Notes under the pieces: generated by a model
What the model saw: only the letters and a program-made list of their open reading frames with translations
What the model was told of the DNA's origin: nothing
Database searches by the model: none
Translations under genes and position numbers: made by a program
NCBI GenBank assembly: GCA_000231825.2
Contig: JH720328.1
Span: 662,057 to 726,056 of the forward strand
Direction of reading: 5' to 3'
DNA length: 64,000 bases
Source: Tetrahymena elliotti 4EA
Taxonomy: Eukaryota > Ciliophora > Oligohymenophorea > Hymenostomatida > Tetrahymenidae
Part shown: positions 1 through 13,800 of the stretch, piece after piece
How positions within the stretch are numbered: position 1 is the first letter of the stretch
Layout: each line of letters opens with the position of its first letter

Positions 1-3000
1 GTCAAGCTAAAGAAATTTAAGTAACACTTAGGATTAGAAGTAAGAAGATGGTGAAGATGAATAATATAATAAATTTAATTAAAAACCATTCTAAACAATT
101 AAATGTAATTAGTCAGAAAAATTACATGTTGGAGATTCAGGTATATCAGATAGTAGCTTTTAAATGAGTTTAGATTACTCTAAATATGACTTACAAAATA
201 AAACTTCAAATTATGAATCCTGCCAAAATGTACAAAACTAGGAAATTTAAGTGTAATGCTTCTCTTAGACTTAAGAAAGTTAGTAGGCTTAAGAAAAGTA
301 GAATTAAGTGCTAGTGAATTAAAAATAATAAATAAAAAATGATGAATAAATAAAATCAATCACTCAAGTTTTTAGTAAAGTTTAACTTTAGAGGATAAAT
401 AATGAAGAAAATCAAGATACTGAAAGCAAAAACAAGAGTGCTGGATGGGAAAAAGAAGAAAAAATAGAAAGTAGAACTAATAATATTTGGTTTAATGAAG
501 AACTTATTTATGAAAAAGACACTTAAACATTAAATAAAAAAATGACAACAGTATTTCAAAAATAAAATATTTTTGATTAAACAAATGTATAAAAATAAAA
601 TTTCTAAAAGGCAGCTAAAATAATAAACAAACTACTAAATAATTCTATTAATAGAGTTATGAGAATTAGGTAGCATGTTTAGAACTTCATAAAATTGTTA
701 AAACTTAGAAAAAGTAATAAGGATATCAGTGATTTAAATGAAAAAGACTTTGTACAAATTAATGATTTAAGCTATTTTTATAAGTAGTAGATTAAAGATT
801 TACACACCAACTTTTTATACAAGTGCCTTAACTAAATTTTTAAATTTACTAAAATGATTCCTATATTTTTACCTACAAACACATTGAGAGTCATTTGGGA
901 TTTAAGTTAAGTAGTTTTTACTTATCTCTATCTTTACTTTTATTCGATTTTTATGTTTTTCGATTAAGATGAACCTGATACGAATTTAATTATTAGAAGT
1001 TCTACTTTTGCATTCTTTTTATTCTTAATTGACTTCTTCATTAACTTAAATACTGCTTACTTTGATAGAGATAGTATAATAACTAAGAGAAAATTAATTG
1101 CTAAATATTACATCTTTTCCACAGAATTTGTAACTGATTAGATAAGTCTTCTTGTTTTAGGGATAAAAATGGTTTATTAAAAAGAATATATTTACAATCC
1201 TGACCATAATTTATTAAGATATGCTTTCAATTTTCTCATATTCTTAAAGTTAAATGGCTTATCTTCTAAATAATAAAGGTTTCATTATGTTTTTATCTTA
1301 AAAGAGTATTAAAAGCATATTGTAAGACTTTTTAATTAAATAGCAAGTGTCATTACTGCTGCACATATAGGTACAAAAGAATTTATTAAAGTTTCTTTCG
1401 TTTTTTCACAATAGAATAAAATATAAATAGCTTAAATTTTATAAAATTAGTAATCATATATGTTATGAAGTAAATAAGAATTTTAGTAAAAACATTCAAA
1501 AATTTGATATTTTATAAACTATACATTTAATAGATATTAATTTATTTATTAACATTTTTATAAAAAGCTGCAATTGGATGGTATTTTGTTTCTATATAAG
1601 AAAGACTAAATGGTTATCCTAATAATTGGCTTGATGAGAAAGGATTATAAGCCAATTTGTATTATGAAAAATACATCTATTCTATATACTGGTCAATTAC
1701 AACTATGACAACAGGTAAATTTTGCTTTCAAAGTTGATAATGAATAATTTTTTAATTAAATAGTTGGATATGGAGATATCGCGGCTACTAATTATGTTGA
1801 AGCACTTTATATAGCAATAAATATGATAATATTTAGTTGCATTTTTGCTTACTCAATTAATAATATTGGTATTATACTGTAAGAAATAGAGAGATCATCA
1901 AAGTAGCTTAATGATAATTTATCAACTATTTAAAGGTATTAATTATTATAAATTTATATAATAGTTAGAAAATTTTATAACAATTAGGTATTTACATAGA
2001 AAAAAAGTTAGTATTTCACTCAAAAGCAGAGTGAGGCATTATTTATCATTTCTAGAGTCTGAATAAAAGGATAGAGATAAAAAAGCAGAAGATTAAATTA
2101 TGTAGATTCTTTCAAACAAATTAAGAGAAGAAATTAAAGTTGAAATAAATACAAAGATTCTTAATAATTGTCATATATTTAGCTCTAATTTTTCATAATC
2201 AACATTAAATAAGTTAATATTTAAAATGGAAGAGGTATTAGTTAGTCCTAATGAGATAATTTTTATGGATGACGAGTACGAAGATTTGTCAGTTTATTTC
2301 ATATAAAATGGAATAATAGAAATTCACTAAAAAAGTTTAGTTAAATAAGGAAAAGCTAGACCAATATAAACTTTGACGGATAACTAAATGTTTGGGGAGT
2401 TATCTTTCTTTTCAGGAACTTCAAGAAAAGCCTCAGCAAGAAGTGTAAATTTATCAACTCTCTACAAAATCAAAAGGGAGGATTTTATATAGACAATTAA
2501 AGAAAGTAATGAAGATTTTGAGAGATTTAAAATGATGCAAGAATAAATAATTTTCCAAAATGATTTATCTGTTATTCATAGTGAATGTTACATATGTAAA
2601 TAGCCTGGGCACATAGCTCGATAATGCCACAAAATACATTAGTATTTTGATAAGCATTTTATTGCTTTGAAATAAAATTTTTCTCAATTCTAAGAAAGAA
2701 ACTAAAAAGAAAGAAGTAAAATAACTCAGAGAGCATAGTAAAAAAAATATTTCATACAAATTTCATTAAAAAAATGTTATTTAATAAAAGCTAAATGCAC
2801 AAATAGAATAAGAACATACATATATAATTAAAAGAAAATCTTGAAAACTTAAATAGTTAAATATTCTAAATGTTTAATAGTGATCAAGATTTCTAAGATT
2901 CCGAATTCAGTAGTTCTGATTAAGATAATGACGTTGATGAAGATGATTTTAGTTCTGAGTCGTAAAGCTTATCAGAAGAACCAAACTAAGTTAAAAGTGT

Positions 3001-4423
3001 TTAGAAATCATGCAAATCAATGAGATTTAATAAAAGAAAGGCTACAGTGAACTAATAAAACAATTTAGAAAAAGAGACAAGAAGCAGTTAAGAATTCAAA
3101 GTTTCATTATAAAGTTAAAATTATGTCTATGAAAGTTAAGACTTCAAAGTTTAAAATTCTAAAAACACGAATTCTCAAGTTAAATCACAATCAGATGAAA
3201 ATATAAATAATAATAACAATAGCAATTCTTAGATCAATACTACATAACTAGAATAGCTAAACAAATGTGTTGAAAACAATGATTCTGTACTGGTTTTTAA
3301 CACAAACGATATTAATTAAAGCATTTAAAATAATAACGAGAATGAGGATACTAAATTATAACTGATGACAAAAAAAACTTTATAAAAACAAGTTTAAAAT
3401 TAACATTAAAATTCTAATTAAGAGCATGAAAAATCTAAATAAAAAAAGAGAACATCTATTATGAACAATAGTAACAATTAATTTTAAGGTAAAAGCTTTA
3501 ATAAAACATCAAGCAAATAATTCGAGGATTAAATAAATAGCAATATTTAGGAGTATTAAAATTAAAAAATATCTTAAGCAGAAAAAAATTGTATTTCAAA
3601 TTAATATGTATAGAGGACCTCGAATTTATAAACAAACTAAGATTTTAATGATTAAAAAAACCGTTGCTCAATTGAAAATATGGTATTACATGCTATATTA
3701 TCAAATAATTTAATCCAATTTAACAAACTAACTAATTAGTAAATAAAACCAGGAAATACCTAAATTTACTAAAATGAATACCACGAAAGATAAAATACAC
3801 CTAATTAAGAGCATTCTTCTCGATCAGTTAATGCAAAGTCTAATAGCATGATAAATATTTAGAATAAAAACTCTATTTTAAAAGAAAACTAACCAAATTC
3901 ATAAAGAAATTTGAATAATATTCATAGTAGTAATAATGTGGAAAATCTAAATGCCTAGATGGCTTAAAGATTATCTTATTTTATTTAAAATTCAAATTTA
4001 CCTGTGCTTTTATAACTTACTTCTGGCATGAGCTTCAGGAATACAGAGACAAATAATCCTGCTCTTTCTATGGATTTTTTTGATAAAATGTGTATTTTCA
4101 AGAAATTTTTTACAAACAATAATTTTGATAAAGTAATATCTCATTTGAAGACAATTCAGTTAGAGCAAAAACGATTAAGAAAACAAAAAATGGCTTTAAA
4201 GCCACGTCGTTAAAACATAGTTTTTAGAGTATAGACTTTCTAATCCCTATAATCAGGAAAAATTCTATTTTAAAAAAACACGCATTTAGATACTAATAAT
4301 GTAAATTAAGACAAACCATCTCACTTATTATATGGAGTAGGTTATAAAGAAGCAAATACTATTCCAATTAGATAACATAACTAAAAAATTTATCAATTCA
4401 ATACAAAATTATTAAACAAATGA
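1..4423 (+). CDS. Cyclic-nucleotide-gated type K+ channel with zinc knuckle, paralogue 1 (5' partial)
   Basis: Predicted exons: <1-1370, 1568-1714, 1764-1935, 1988-2737, 2791-4423 (1356 residues visible). The frame is open from base 2 with no ATG, so the start lies outside the window. In order: a Gln/Asn-rich leader; a six-helix channel core in which S2 contains FFINLNTAYFD; the pore TTVGYGD across the exon 2/3 junction; S6 FSCIFAYSINNIG; a C-linker; a CNBD with the cassette FGELSFFSGTSRKASARS; then a CCHC knuckle CYICKQPGHIARQC (bases 2586-2627); then an Asp/Glu- and Asn/Gln-rich tail. The filter predicts K+ selectivity in a membrane, and the CNBD predicts cyclic-nucleotide control (family knowledge). 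S4 has few basic residues, so voltage sensing is doubtful. It is the first of four tandem paralogues. Confidence 0.9.
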
Positions 4424-5336
4424 AATAGTAACCTTATTTTAAAAATATAATTTGGTTTTCTATCTCAAAGTTTTATTACTTTTGTTTTAAAAATTAAAGA
4501 GTAACTTTTTTCTCGAAAGATTTTCTCAAATTTTTTAAAAACTTTTTTTAAGAATGAGAATTGTTTTAAATAAAACTTAATTTTTTAAAATTTGTTCTCA
4601 ATTAAATTAGTGAGGGTAGTGGTATTATTTTTTTAAAATTTGTTCTCAATTAAATTAGTGAGGGTAGTGCTATTATAATTAATTCACATTATATGGTAAG
4701 TTTTCAACATAGATTAGATAAAATCAAAATTTAAGATGATATAAGTAAAAGATAAAATACATATTAATTAATTTTATAAACAATTATTAATAGCTAAAAG
4801 TTCATAAATAATATAAAAAATTATTAATTAATTTTAAATACGATGAATTAAACCTTTATTTTTATTCAACAGCCAATAAAAAGATATTTTTTATAAAATA
4901 TATTCTATTTAAAAGTTAATTTAAAAAAAAAGGAAATTTTATTTGAAAATAATTAATAATATATTATTATGAAAATGCTTAGAAAAAAAACTTTTTGAAA
5001 GAACTGATTGAAGAAATAAAGATTTTATGATCTAATAAATTAAAATTTAATAGAAGAAGTAGTATATGTATTTAAACTAAGTAAAGTAGTAGGTATGAGT
5101 ATGTATATTTGTTAAATAGTATTATCATAAAAGAGCTTTAAATAATATACTGTTAGAAAAATTCGAATAAGAATAAAAATTTCAATAAACTTTTTACTAT
5201 TTATCAATAATTGTCAAATAAAGCTTGATAAAAACTGTAAAGCCTACAAGCAAGTTTGATTATATATTTTTTTTATTAATAAGTTAATTTTTTAGCTCAA
5301 AAATAGAAAAACATTTTATAAAGACAGACTATAAAA
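4424..5336. other. AT-rich spacer between channel genes 1 and 2
   Basis: No coding sequence is supported here. It holds the 3' flank of paralogue 1, a two-copy 48-bp direct repeat (listed separately) and the presumed promoter of paralogue 2. I see no clear regulatory motif. Confidence 0.6.
4581..4676. repeat. Two tandem copies of a 48-bp sequence
   Basis: Copy 1 spans 4581-4628 and copy 2 4629-4676, differing mainly by one T in the leading T run and one base near the end. Each copy contains TTTGTTCTCAATTAAATTAG followed by TGAGGGTAGTG. The unit was not seen elsewhere in the window. It lies about 150 bp downstream of the stop of channel paralogue 1, so it may sit in its 3' UTR. Confidence 0.85.
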
Positions 5337-8300
5337 ATGCTTTCATCAAGTAAACAGGCTAGGGTAAAAAAGTAATCAATTTTTTCAAAAAATGCATCAT
5401 CTGAAGAAAGCTCCTCTCAAAAAATACCAAGCGATGTTTAAATAGATAGAAGCTGCTAAAAATAAATGTTTAAAAATAAATTTGATGATGATTTTAATAA
5501 AGTTCATGTTGGAGATAAAACTATGTCAGAATTAAGCTTTTTTAATGAATTTAACAACTCAAATTTAGAAATTCCAAACCGCATCTCAAATGTCTAAATC
5601 ATGTCTCCTGTTGGTATGAGCGAATCTCGTCGTAAACATTTTTTCTGATGATTTTCTTAGCTTTAATTTTTATTTTTAATGCTTAGGTGGCTCCTCTAAC
5701 AATCGAAGGAATTATGATTTTGAAGAAAGTAATAATGAATAGATGTATTAAGAAGAAAATTTCAAAGTAAATAATGAAAACAAAAACTAGTCAATGGAAT
5801 TTTTAGCAGGAATGACTAGTATTGGAGGGAATCGAAATTTGAAAGAGTAATAAGATTAAGACCTAAGTAGAAGTTAGTAATAGCGCTCAGCATTAGAAAG
5901 TTAATAGATTGTAGATTAAGAAAAAGAAAATAAATAAAATAATAATACTAATAATCAACCATGGTTTAAAGAAGATATGATTTTTGAAAAAAATTTAAAG
6001 TAATTAAATAAGCAATTAACATAAGTAGTAAAAAACTAGTTAGTGGCAACTAATGATACTCAGTAATCAAAAATTTAGTAGAATTATTAAAAAGCTGCTA
6101 TTATTGTTAACAGACTTTTAAATACATCTCTCAATAGAGTTATGAGGATAAGGTAGCACACATAAAACTTTGTTGACTACCTTAAAAATAGAAAAAATAA
6201 TAGAAGATTCAATGATCTTAACTAAAAAGATTTTTCTGCCATTAATGATTTATCTTACTTTTATAAAAACAAAACCAAAAAATAGTCTACTAATTTTTTT
6301 GTTCTTCGTTTCAACAAAATTCTTAAATATGGAAAGCTTATACCTGTATTTATGCCAATAGGAATGATTAGAGTTGTTTGGGATTTGTTTTAAGTTGTCT
6401 TTACTTATCTGTTCCTCTATTTCTACTCAATACTAATATTTTTTAACTAAGATAATCCTGATTCGGACTTTATCAAAAAGTTTTTTTATTATGCATTTTT
6501 CGTTTTTATGACTGATATCTTAGTTAATTTGAATACAGCTTACTTTGATAAAGATACAATCATAACTAATCGAAAATTTATTGCAAAGCAGTATATTTTC
6601 TCTAAATTATTTGTAACAGATTGCATTAGTCTCACTGTCCTATCAGCAAAAGTTCTATATCAAAGTCAAACAATAGTTTTTAATCCTAATCATGATCTCT
6701 TAAGATATGCTTTCAACATTCTCATTTTCTTGAAAGCCAATGGCATGTCTCCAAAGTAATAACGTTTCCATTATGTTTTCACTTTAAAGGAAAATTAGAA
6801 ACATATCATCAAACTAGTAAATTAGATAGCCAGTGTTATCACAGTAGCACATATTGGTAAATAAATTATTAACATTTTCTAATTTGATAGCTATATAATT
6901 TTGATTTAAAATAATCAAAATATTTTTTCATTTATAAAAATTGATTCTTATTCATATTTTTTATGGCCAAGTATAGTGTTTACTATGTTTAAAAGCAGAT
7001 CCTTAGATGGAATCTAGTATTCACTATTACAAAATTAATTTTGAGTTTATAAATGATTATTTTCAACATTTAATGGTAGATGCTTTATTTTAAAACCACT
7101 AAATACTAAAGAAAAATAAACTAAATACTGCTACAATTTTTCTATTAAAAGAATAAAATTAAGAAGTTAAGTAATTTGTATTTTAAATTATAGCTGCGAT
7201 AGGATGGCATTTTGTTGCAATATAAGAAACAATTAATGGATATGAAACAAGTTGGATAGAGAAGCTTGGGATAATTTAGATGCCATATTATTAAAAGTAT
7301 ATTTATTCTGTTTACTGGGCAATTACAACCATGACAACTGGTATATATGAAATTAATAGTAATGAAATGTTTTAATCTTATAAATTTGTGATTAAATTAA
7401 AAATTAGTTGGGTATGGAGATATAGCAGCAACGAATTATGTTGAAGCGCTTTTCATATCTATTAATATGATCTTATTTAGTTGTGTTTTTGCTTATTCTA
7501 TTAACAATATTGGATTTATTTTACAAGAAATTGAAAAATCTTCTAAAGAGTTGAATGACAATATCACCACAATATAAAGGTTTTTAATCAACTCAATAAT
7601 TAGAATATTAAATTAATTAAGATTATTTTTCTTTTAATAAGGTACTTACAGAGGAAAAATGTTAATATCTTTTTAAAAAGTAGAGTGAGGCATTATCTTT
7701 CTTTCTTGGCTCAAGAGTCAAAAGATAGAGACAAAAAAGCTGAAGATTAAATAATTTCTATTTTATCAAACAAACTTAGAGATGAGATCACAGTAGAAAT
7801 AAATACTAAGATTTTGAATAATTATAATATATTTAGCTCAAATTTTTCATCAGCAACTTTAAAAAAATTAGTCTTTAAAATGTAAGAAGTGTTAGTAAGT
7901 CCTAATGAAATCATTTTTAGAGATGAATAGTATGAAGATTTGTCAATCTACTTCATATAAAATGGAATAATTGAAATATATCAATAGCATTTAGCTAAAT
8001 AAGGATAAGTTCATGTTATTTAAACTTTAACAGATAATCAATCTTTTGGTGAAGTGTCTTTTTTTTCTGGTAATTAGAGAAGGGCGTCTGCAAGAAGTGT
8101 AAACTTATCTACTCTTTACAAAATTACAAGAGAAGATTTTATTGAAGTGTTAAAAGAAAATGAAGAAGATTTTGAAAGGTTTAAAATGATGTAGGAATAA
8201 ATTTAATTTTAGAATGAAATTTCCATCCTACATTCTGAATGTTATATATGTAGATAAACTGGCCATATTTCAAGGTAATGCCCTAGAGTACATTAGCAGT

Positions 8301-10129
8301 TTGATAGACAGTTTATTGTTTTAAAAAAGAATTTTTCTTTATTTCAAGAAAGGAATAATCATGATAGATAGAAAACTCGTCACAAATTTAAAGCTTAGTA
8401 AATTTATTTTTTAAAGATTTTTTTATTAAGTATTTTTTAATTAATTAGCTAGTTCATTTCAAAAAATGGTTAAATTTGTAACATTTTAAAAGAAAATCTG
8501 GAAAATATGAATTCAGAGATATATTTTATGTTTAATACTAATGAAAATATCTTGGATTCTGATTATAGTTAAACGTCAAGCGAATATGATGATGATAATG
8601 AAGAAGATGAAGATTCTTAGTCTAATTCATTAAGTGATTAGTCGAGTGATAAGAGTTCCAATAAATCTGAAATGAAAATATCAAAAAACTAAGCATAAAT
8701 TAAAAAACAAAGTAAGCTTCTTAAAAATGCTGCTAAACACAACAATGAAAACATAGATCGAGAAGAAGATGTATACTCAGAAAGCTAATAATAGAATTTT
8801 GTGTATGATAATTAAGAATAATATAAATAATCAGCTAAGAAAGCAAATTCAAATTCATTAAAAACAACTGATAATGAAAATAGCTAATTAAATTAGGATT
8901 CAAGCAGTCACTGTGAAGGGTCAGAAGCTAGTGGAAATTAATTTGATATGAGCCATAAATAATTAGCAAAAGAACATTTTCATCAAAACAATAACTCAGG
9001 AGAATCAGATTAAATTTTAGATGAAGATAATATTGAGCAACACCATGAACCAAATTCTAGAAAAATTATAGATAAAAAATCTGTTGTACATGTAGATGCA
9101 ATTTTAGACCATACTGATAATGCTAAGGATTTAGTAAATAGATAAAGAAAAAGTAGCTCAAATAAGAATAATTTTTCTTCAAATAAAAAATCATTTTCAG
9201 CTATGAAAAGAGCTTCTAATCAGTAGTCACCTAAACCACCTTAGGGTGGTAGATTTGATTAAAAAAATTCCATAAAAAACTTAAATTTAGACAAAAATTT
9301 TATTCAAAAAACAAACGATCAAAGAAGTTCAGTAGAATAAATATTAATACAAGGAATAATTTAAACAAATTTAATAAATTAAGCTAACAGATTATCACAT
9401 TAATTTAATAAATCTTAAGTAAATAATAGTGTCTCTAATATTTAAGAAATTATTGAAAAAAGCATTAATAAATCTATTGTTGATTTAAAAAAAATGAGTT
9501 ATTAAGATTTGAGCTCTAAAACTTCTCATCATATTTGTAGTAACAAAGATGCATGTTCATAAAAAATTTGTAAAAATTCTCAAATTGAACTAAAAAGCAC
9601 AGATAGTAATTAAAACACATAAAAAAATCTAGAACCCATTAGCAACTAAAATTAATAATAATAAAACTAAAGTGAAAATAGACAAGTTTAAGAAGAAGAA
9701 AAATTAGTTGACAGGTTTTCTAGATTATTATAAAATAGTTAGATACCTTTACTTCTACAATATGCTTCAGGAATGAGCTTTAGAGACACAACTACTTTAA
9801 ATCCAGCTAATTCTATGGATTACTTTGAAAAAATTCAATTTTTCAAGAAATTTTTCCCACACAATAATTTTGACTAAGTCATGAGTAAGCTCAAGAATAT
9901 TTAACATGTATTTAAAAGATAAAAAAAACGTAAAATTACATAAAAAGTTCGTCGCTAAAATATTGTCATGTTTAATTAGACAAGAATGTCTGTCATAAAT
10001 GGAACTTCAAATTTCATTAAATTTATTCCAAAAGATATAAATTTAGACCTATACAAACCTACTTATCTATCATATGGAGTTGGCATGCAAAAGGGAGTGA
10101 CATTCCCTATTAATAAATTTAACTAATGA
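5337..10129 (+). CDS. Cyclic-nucleotide-gated type K+ channel with zinc knuckle, paralogue 2
   Basis: Predicted exons: 5337-5631, 5687-6856, 7194-7340, 7408-7579, 7642-8397, 8449-10129, giving 1406 residues. The start is the first in-frame ATG after an AT-rich spacer. Channel helices begin near residue 318. The pore TTVGYGD is near 537, the CNBD cassette FGEVSFFSG near 731, and the CCHC knuckle CYICRQTGHISRQC at about 794-807 (bases 8240-8281). The tail (about 850-1406) is rich in Ser, Asn, Gln and acidic residues. It ends with the block around NSMDYFEKIQFFKKFFPHNN and a terminal LSYGVGM. This copy alone has an intron in the N-terminal leader (5632-5686), needed to skip a TGA, and its intron before the pore exon is the longest of the four (337 nt). 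The other four introns match the paralogues in place and phase. The function is the K+ channel family role; the ligand is unknown. Confidence 0.92.
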
Positions 10130-10853
10130 TTTAATAATACACTAAATATATTTTTTAAAATTAATAATTAACAAATATTTCATTAATAAATTCAAATGAA
10201 AGTGGTTATTGTAAATAGTAATAATCAAATTAAAAAATTATATATTTATTTACATATTTTAACGTTTACCTTATCAACTTTATCATTATTTATATGACAA
10301 AAACTAACTTTATCAAAATCATTTCCTGAAAATTGAATTACTTTTTTGGTTTAATTTGTAATTTCAGCTAATATAAATTATTATATAGATTTATTCAAAC
10401 ATATAATAGAAAAAGAAATTTTATTTAATAAAAATAACTTGAGAGGAAAGAAATTATAAAACACATTATTTCTATTTATTATTAGTGCTTCTTTTCATCA
10501 ATCGTTTGAAAATTTTTTATTTCATGCATGGTTTTTTGTATTATTTTAGTGATTTCAATTAATAAAGAAGCAATTGTTTAACGAATAATTTACATAGTTA
10601 AATTTAATCATATTAATGATAAGCAAAAAGAGAAGATGCATTCATTTAAACAAAATTTGATTGATAGAGATTGTTATTGATTATAATTAATTATTAATTA
10701 TGTAATTAAAAAGTTTAATTTTTCAATAAGCTGATACATACATACATAGTTCTACTTCTTTTAAAAGCTATTTCTTGTATGTTAATTTATATACATATTT
10801 ATTAATTCATTAATCAATTAAAATATAGAAAGAATAAGTTAATTTTTTTAGAA
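10130..10853. other. AT-rich spacer between channel genes 2 and 3
   Basis: No gene, RNA or convincing repeat is visible. Presumed to hold the 3' UTR of paralogue 2 and the promoter of paralogue 3. Confidence 0.6.
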
Positions 10854-13800
10854 ATGGACATATCTTTTGAATCTGTTCATAAGAAAAATGTGAACAAATA
10901 AAAATCGATATTTTCACAGAAAAGCAGGTAGCAAGAAGAGAGTATCAGTGATTGTTAGTAAAGCTACAACGAAAATATAGATAGGTCTTGCTAAAGATAT
11001 CTTTTTGAAAGTAAATAATAATAGCTTGAATATGGACATCAAGGAGATTAGGATATATTAGATAATTGTTCTCTAGATGGTTATAATCTTTCTATGTAGA
11101 ATATAAAAGAAAATGAAACAAATAGATAATTAAAAACCGAATTGCCCATTTCAAATTCAAATAATTGTGTAAAAGAGGCTATTTCAAATAGTTTAGATAA
11201 CTCATAAAGATTACTTTCCAAATTAGATATATCTAAATATGAATCTTAAACCATTATCAAAAACAAAGAAAGTTGTGAAATAGATCTTCAAGATAAAACT
11301 ATTTTTACAGAAAATATTGGAAACTCTGAGCTGAAGAATATATAAAATAATGAATCCTCAGCATAGAAAGGTGAATCAAGCTAATTTATTAATAAAAATA
11401 TTGAAAGCAGTCCGCTTAAACACAAAATTAATAATAGAGTTATCAGAGGAGGGGTTCAAAGTAGTAAAATTCACATAAAAAAAGAAGGAAATATGTCAGA
11501 AAATTGCATTTAAGAAAAAAAGCAAGAAAATATGAATAAAAAAATGGCTTCACCAATTAATTAAGCTTAAAGAAAAGGGACTGTGCATGGGTTGAAGTAT
11601 TAGTAGAACTTCTAAAAAGGTGCAAATATAATTAATAAATTATTTAATAGCTCTATGAATAGAATAATAAGAATAAAATAGATTATTCAAAACTTTGTGC
11701 TTTTACTTTAGTAAAGGACTCCCAACAAGAAAATAAGCAATCTGACTATCAAAGATTATACAATAATCAATGATTTGTCTTTTTATTACAGGAAATATTA
11801 AAAAAAAAAGTAGAATAGCTTTTTATAAAAGCATTTCAATTTAATTCTAAAGCTAACACAATCGATTCCAATATTAATGCCTACAGATACTATCCTTGTT
11901 TTATGGGATGTTTTCTTAATCATTTACACCTATATTTTTCTTTACTTTTACTCAATCCTCATGTTCTTCAATTAAGATAATCCTGACTCTGATTTTATAG
12001 AAAGTTTCTTCTTTTATTCATTATTCTTGTTTCTAGCTGACATATTAATTAATTTCAATACTGCTTACTTTGACAAAGATACGATTGTTTAACAAAGAAA
12101 GTTAATTGCTAAATAATATATATTCTCTACTTTATTTATCACTGATTGCATTAGTATATCTGTTTAGCTATCAAAAGTCTTCAATTAAAGCTCTTCGCTG
12201 GTCTACAATCCTAATCATAATTTGTTAGTTTATCTTTATAATATATTAATTTTTCTTAAAATGAATGGGATTAAGCCAAAACAAAATAGGTTTAACTAAG
12301 TCTTCACACTTAAGGATAGCTAAAAGCATATAATCAAACTTATCAATTAGTTAATAAGCGTAATTACGGTAGCTCATGTAGGTAAAATTATTAAATAATA
12401 CAATTAATTACTAGTTTATGCATTTATACAATAAAAAGCTGCTATTGGATGGTATTTTATTGGAGTTGAAATTTAAGCTAACAATGACATTAACTGGCTC
12501 AATAAACTTGGAATACATTAAAAAAATTACTACGAAAAATATATTTATTCAATTTACTGGTCAATAACAACAATGACAACAGGTAAAAAACTTTAAAATA
12601 TTTAGGAAAAATTAATATTTGATTAACTTTTAAATAAGTGGGATATGGAGATATTGTTGCCACAAATTATATTGAAGCACTCTTCATAGCTATCAGCATG
12701 ATTCTGTTTAGTTGTGTATTTGCTTATTCAATTAATAACATTGGTTTTATTCTCTAAGAAATTGAGAAATCTTCTAAGCAGCTAAACGACAATATTACAA
12801 CAATACAAAGGTAATATAAGAAAAAAAATTATTCACATTAAATATATTTTTTTAAAAGATATTTGAATAGAAAAAATGTAAATATTTCACTGAAAAGTAG
12901 AGTCAGGCATTATTTGTCATTTTTAGCTTAAGAATAAAAAGACAGAGATAAAGAGTCTGAAGATCAAATTTTATCAATTCTTTCAAATAAGTTACGAGAT
13001 GAGATAACTATAGAAATAAACACTAAAATTCTAAACAGCTATCATATTTTCAGCTCAAATTTCTCACATGGCACTTTAAAAAAGCTAATCTTTAGAATGA
13101 AAGAAGTGTTAGTAAGTCCGAATGAAGTTATTTTTAGTGATGAGTAATATGATGACTTATCAATTTATTTTATATAAAATGGCGTGATAGAAATATATCA
13201 ACAGTCTGTAATAAAATAAGGAAAGGCCACTGTGATCTAAACTTTATCAGAAAACCAAATATTTGGTGAGTTATCGTTTTTTACTGGACTGTCAAGGAAG
13301 GCATCAGCAAGAAGTGTAAATTTATCTACCCTTTACAAAATAAGCAGAGAAGACTTCTTAGAAGTACTAAGAGAAAATAATGAAGATTATCAAAAATTTA
13401 AAATGATGTAAGAGCAATTGATTTTTTAAAATGAGCTTTCAATATTATATGCAGAGTGCTATTTATGTAGATAAGTAGGTCATATTGCTAAGGCATGCCC
13501 TAAAATCCATTAACTTTTTGATAAACAATTTATAATCTTAATGAATAATATTTCATTTTTTCAAAGCAGAACATATTCGAAAAGAAGCGAAAAAAAAATC
13601 AGATTTAATGTTTTGTAATTTTTTTGTTATTTTTTTAAATTTATTAAAATGATCATAATATAATTAGATCTTCAATAATCGAGAATGAAAATTTATGTGC
13701 AATTTTAAAAGATAACTTGGAAAATTTGAATACAGAAGTATACTTCATGTTCAATACTAGAGAAAATTAGAATAGCTCAGATTATTGCAGCTCAGAAGAA

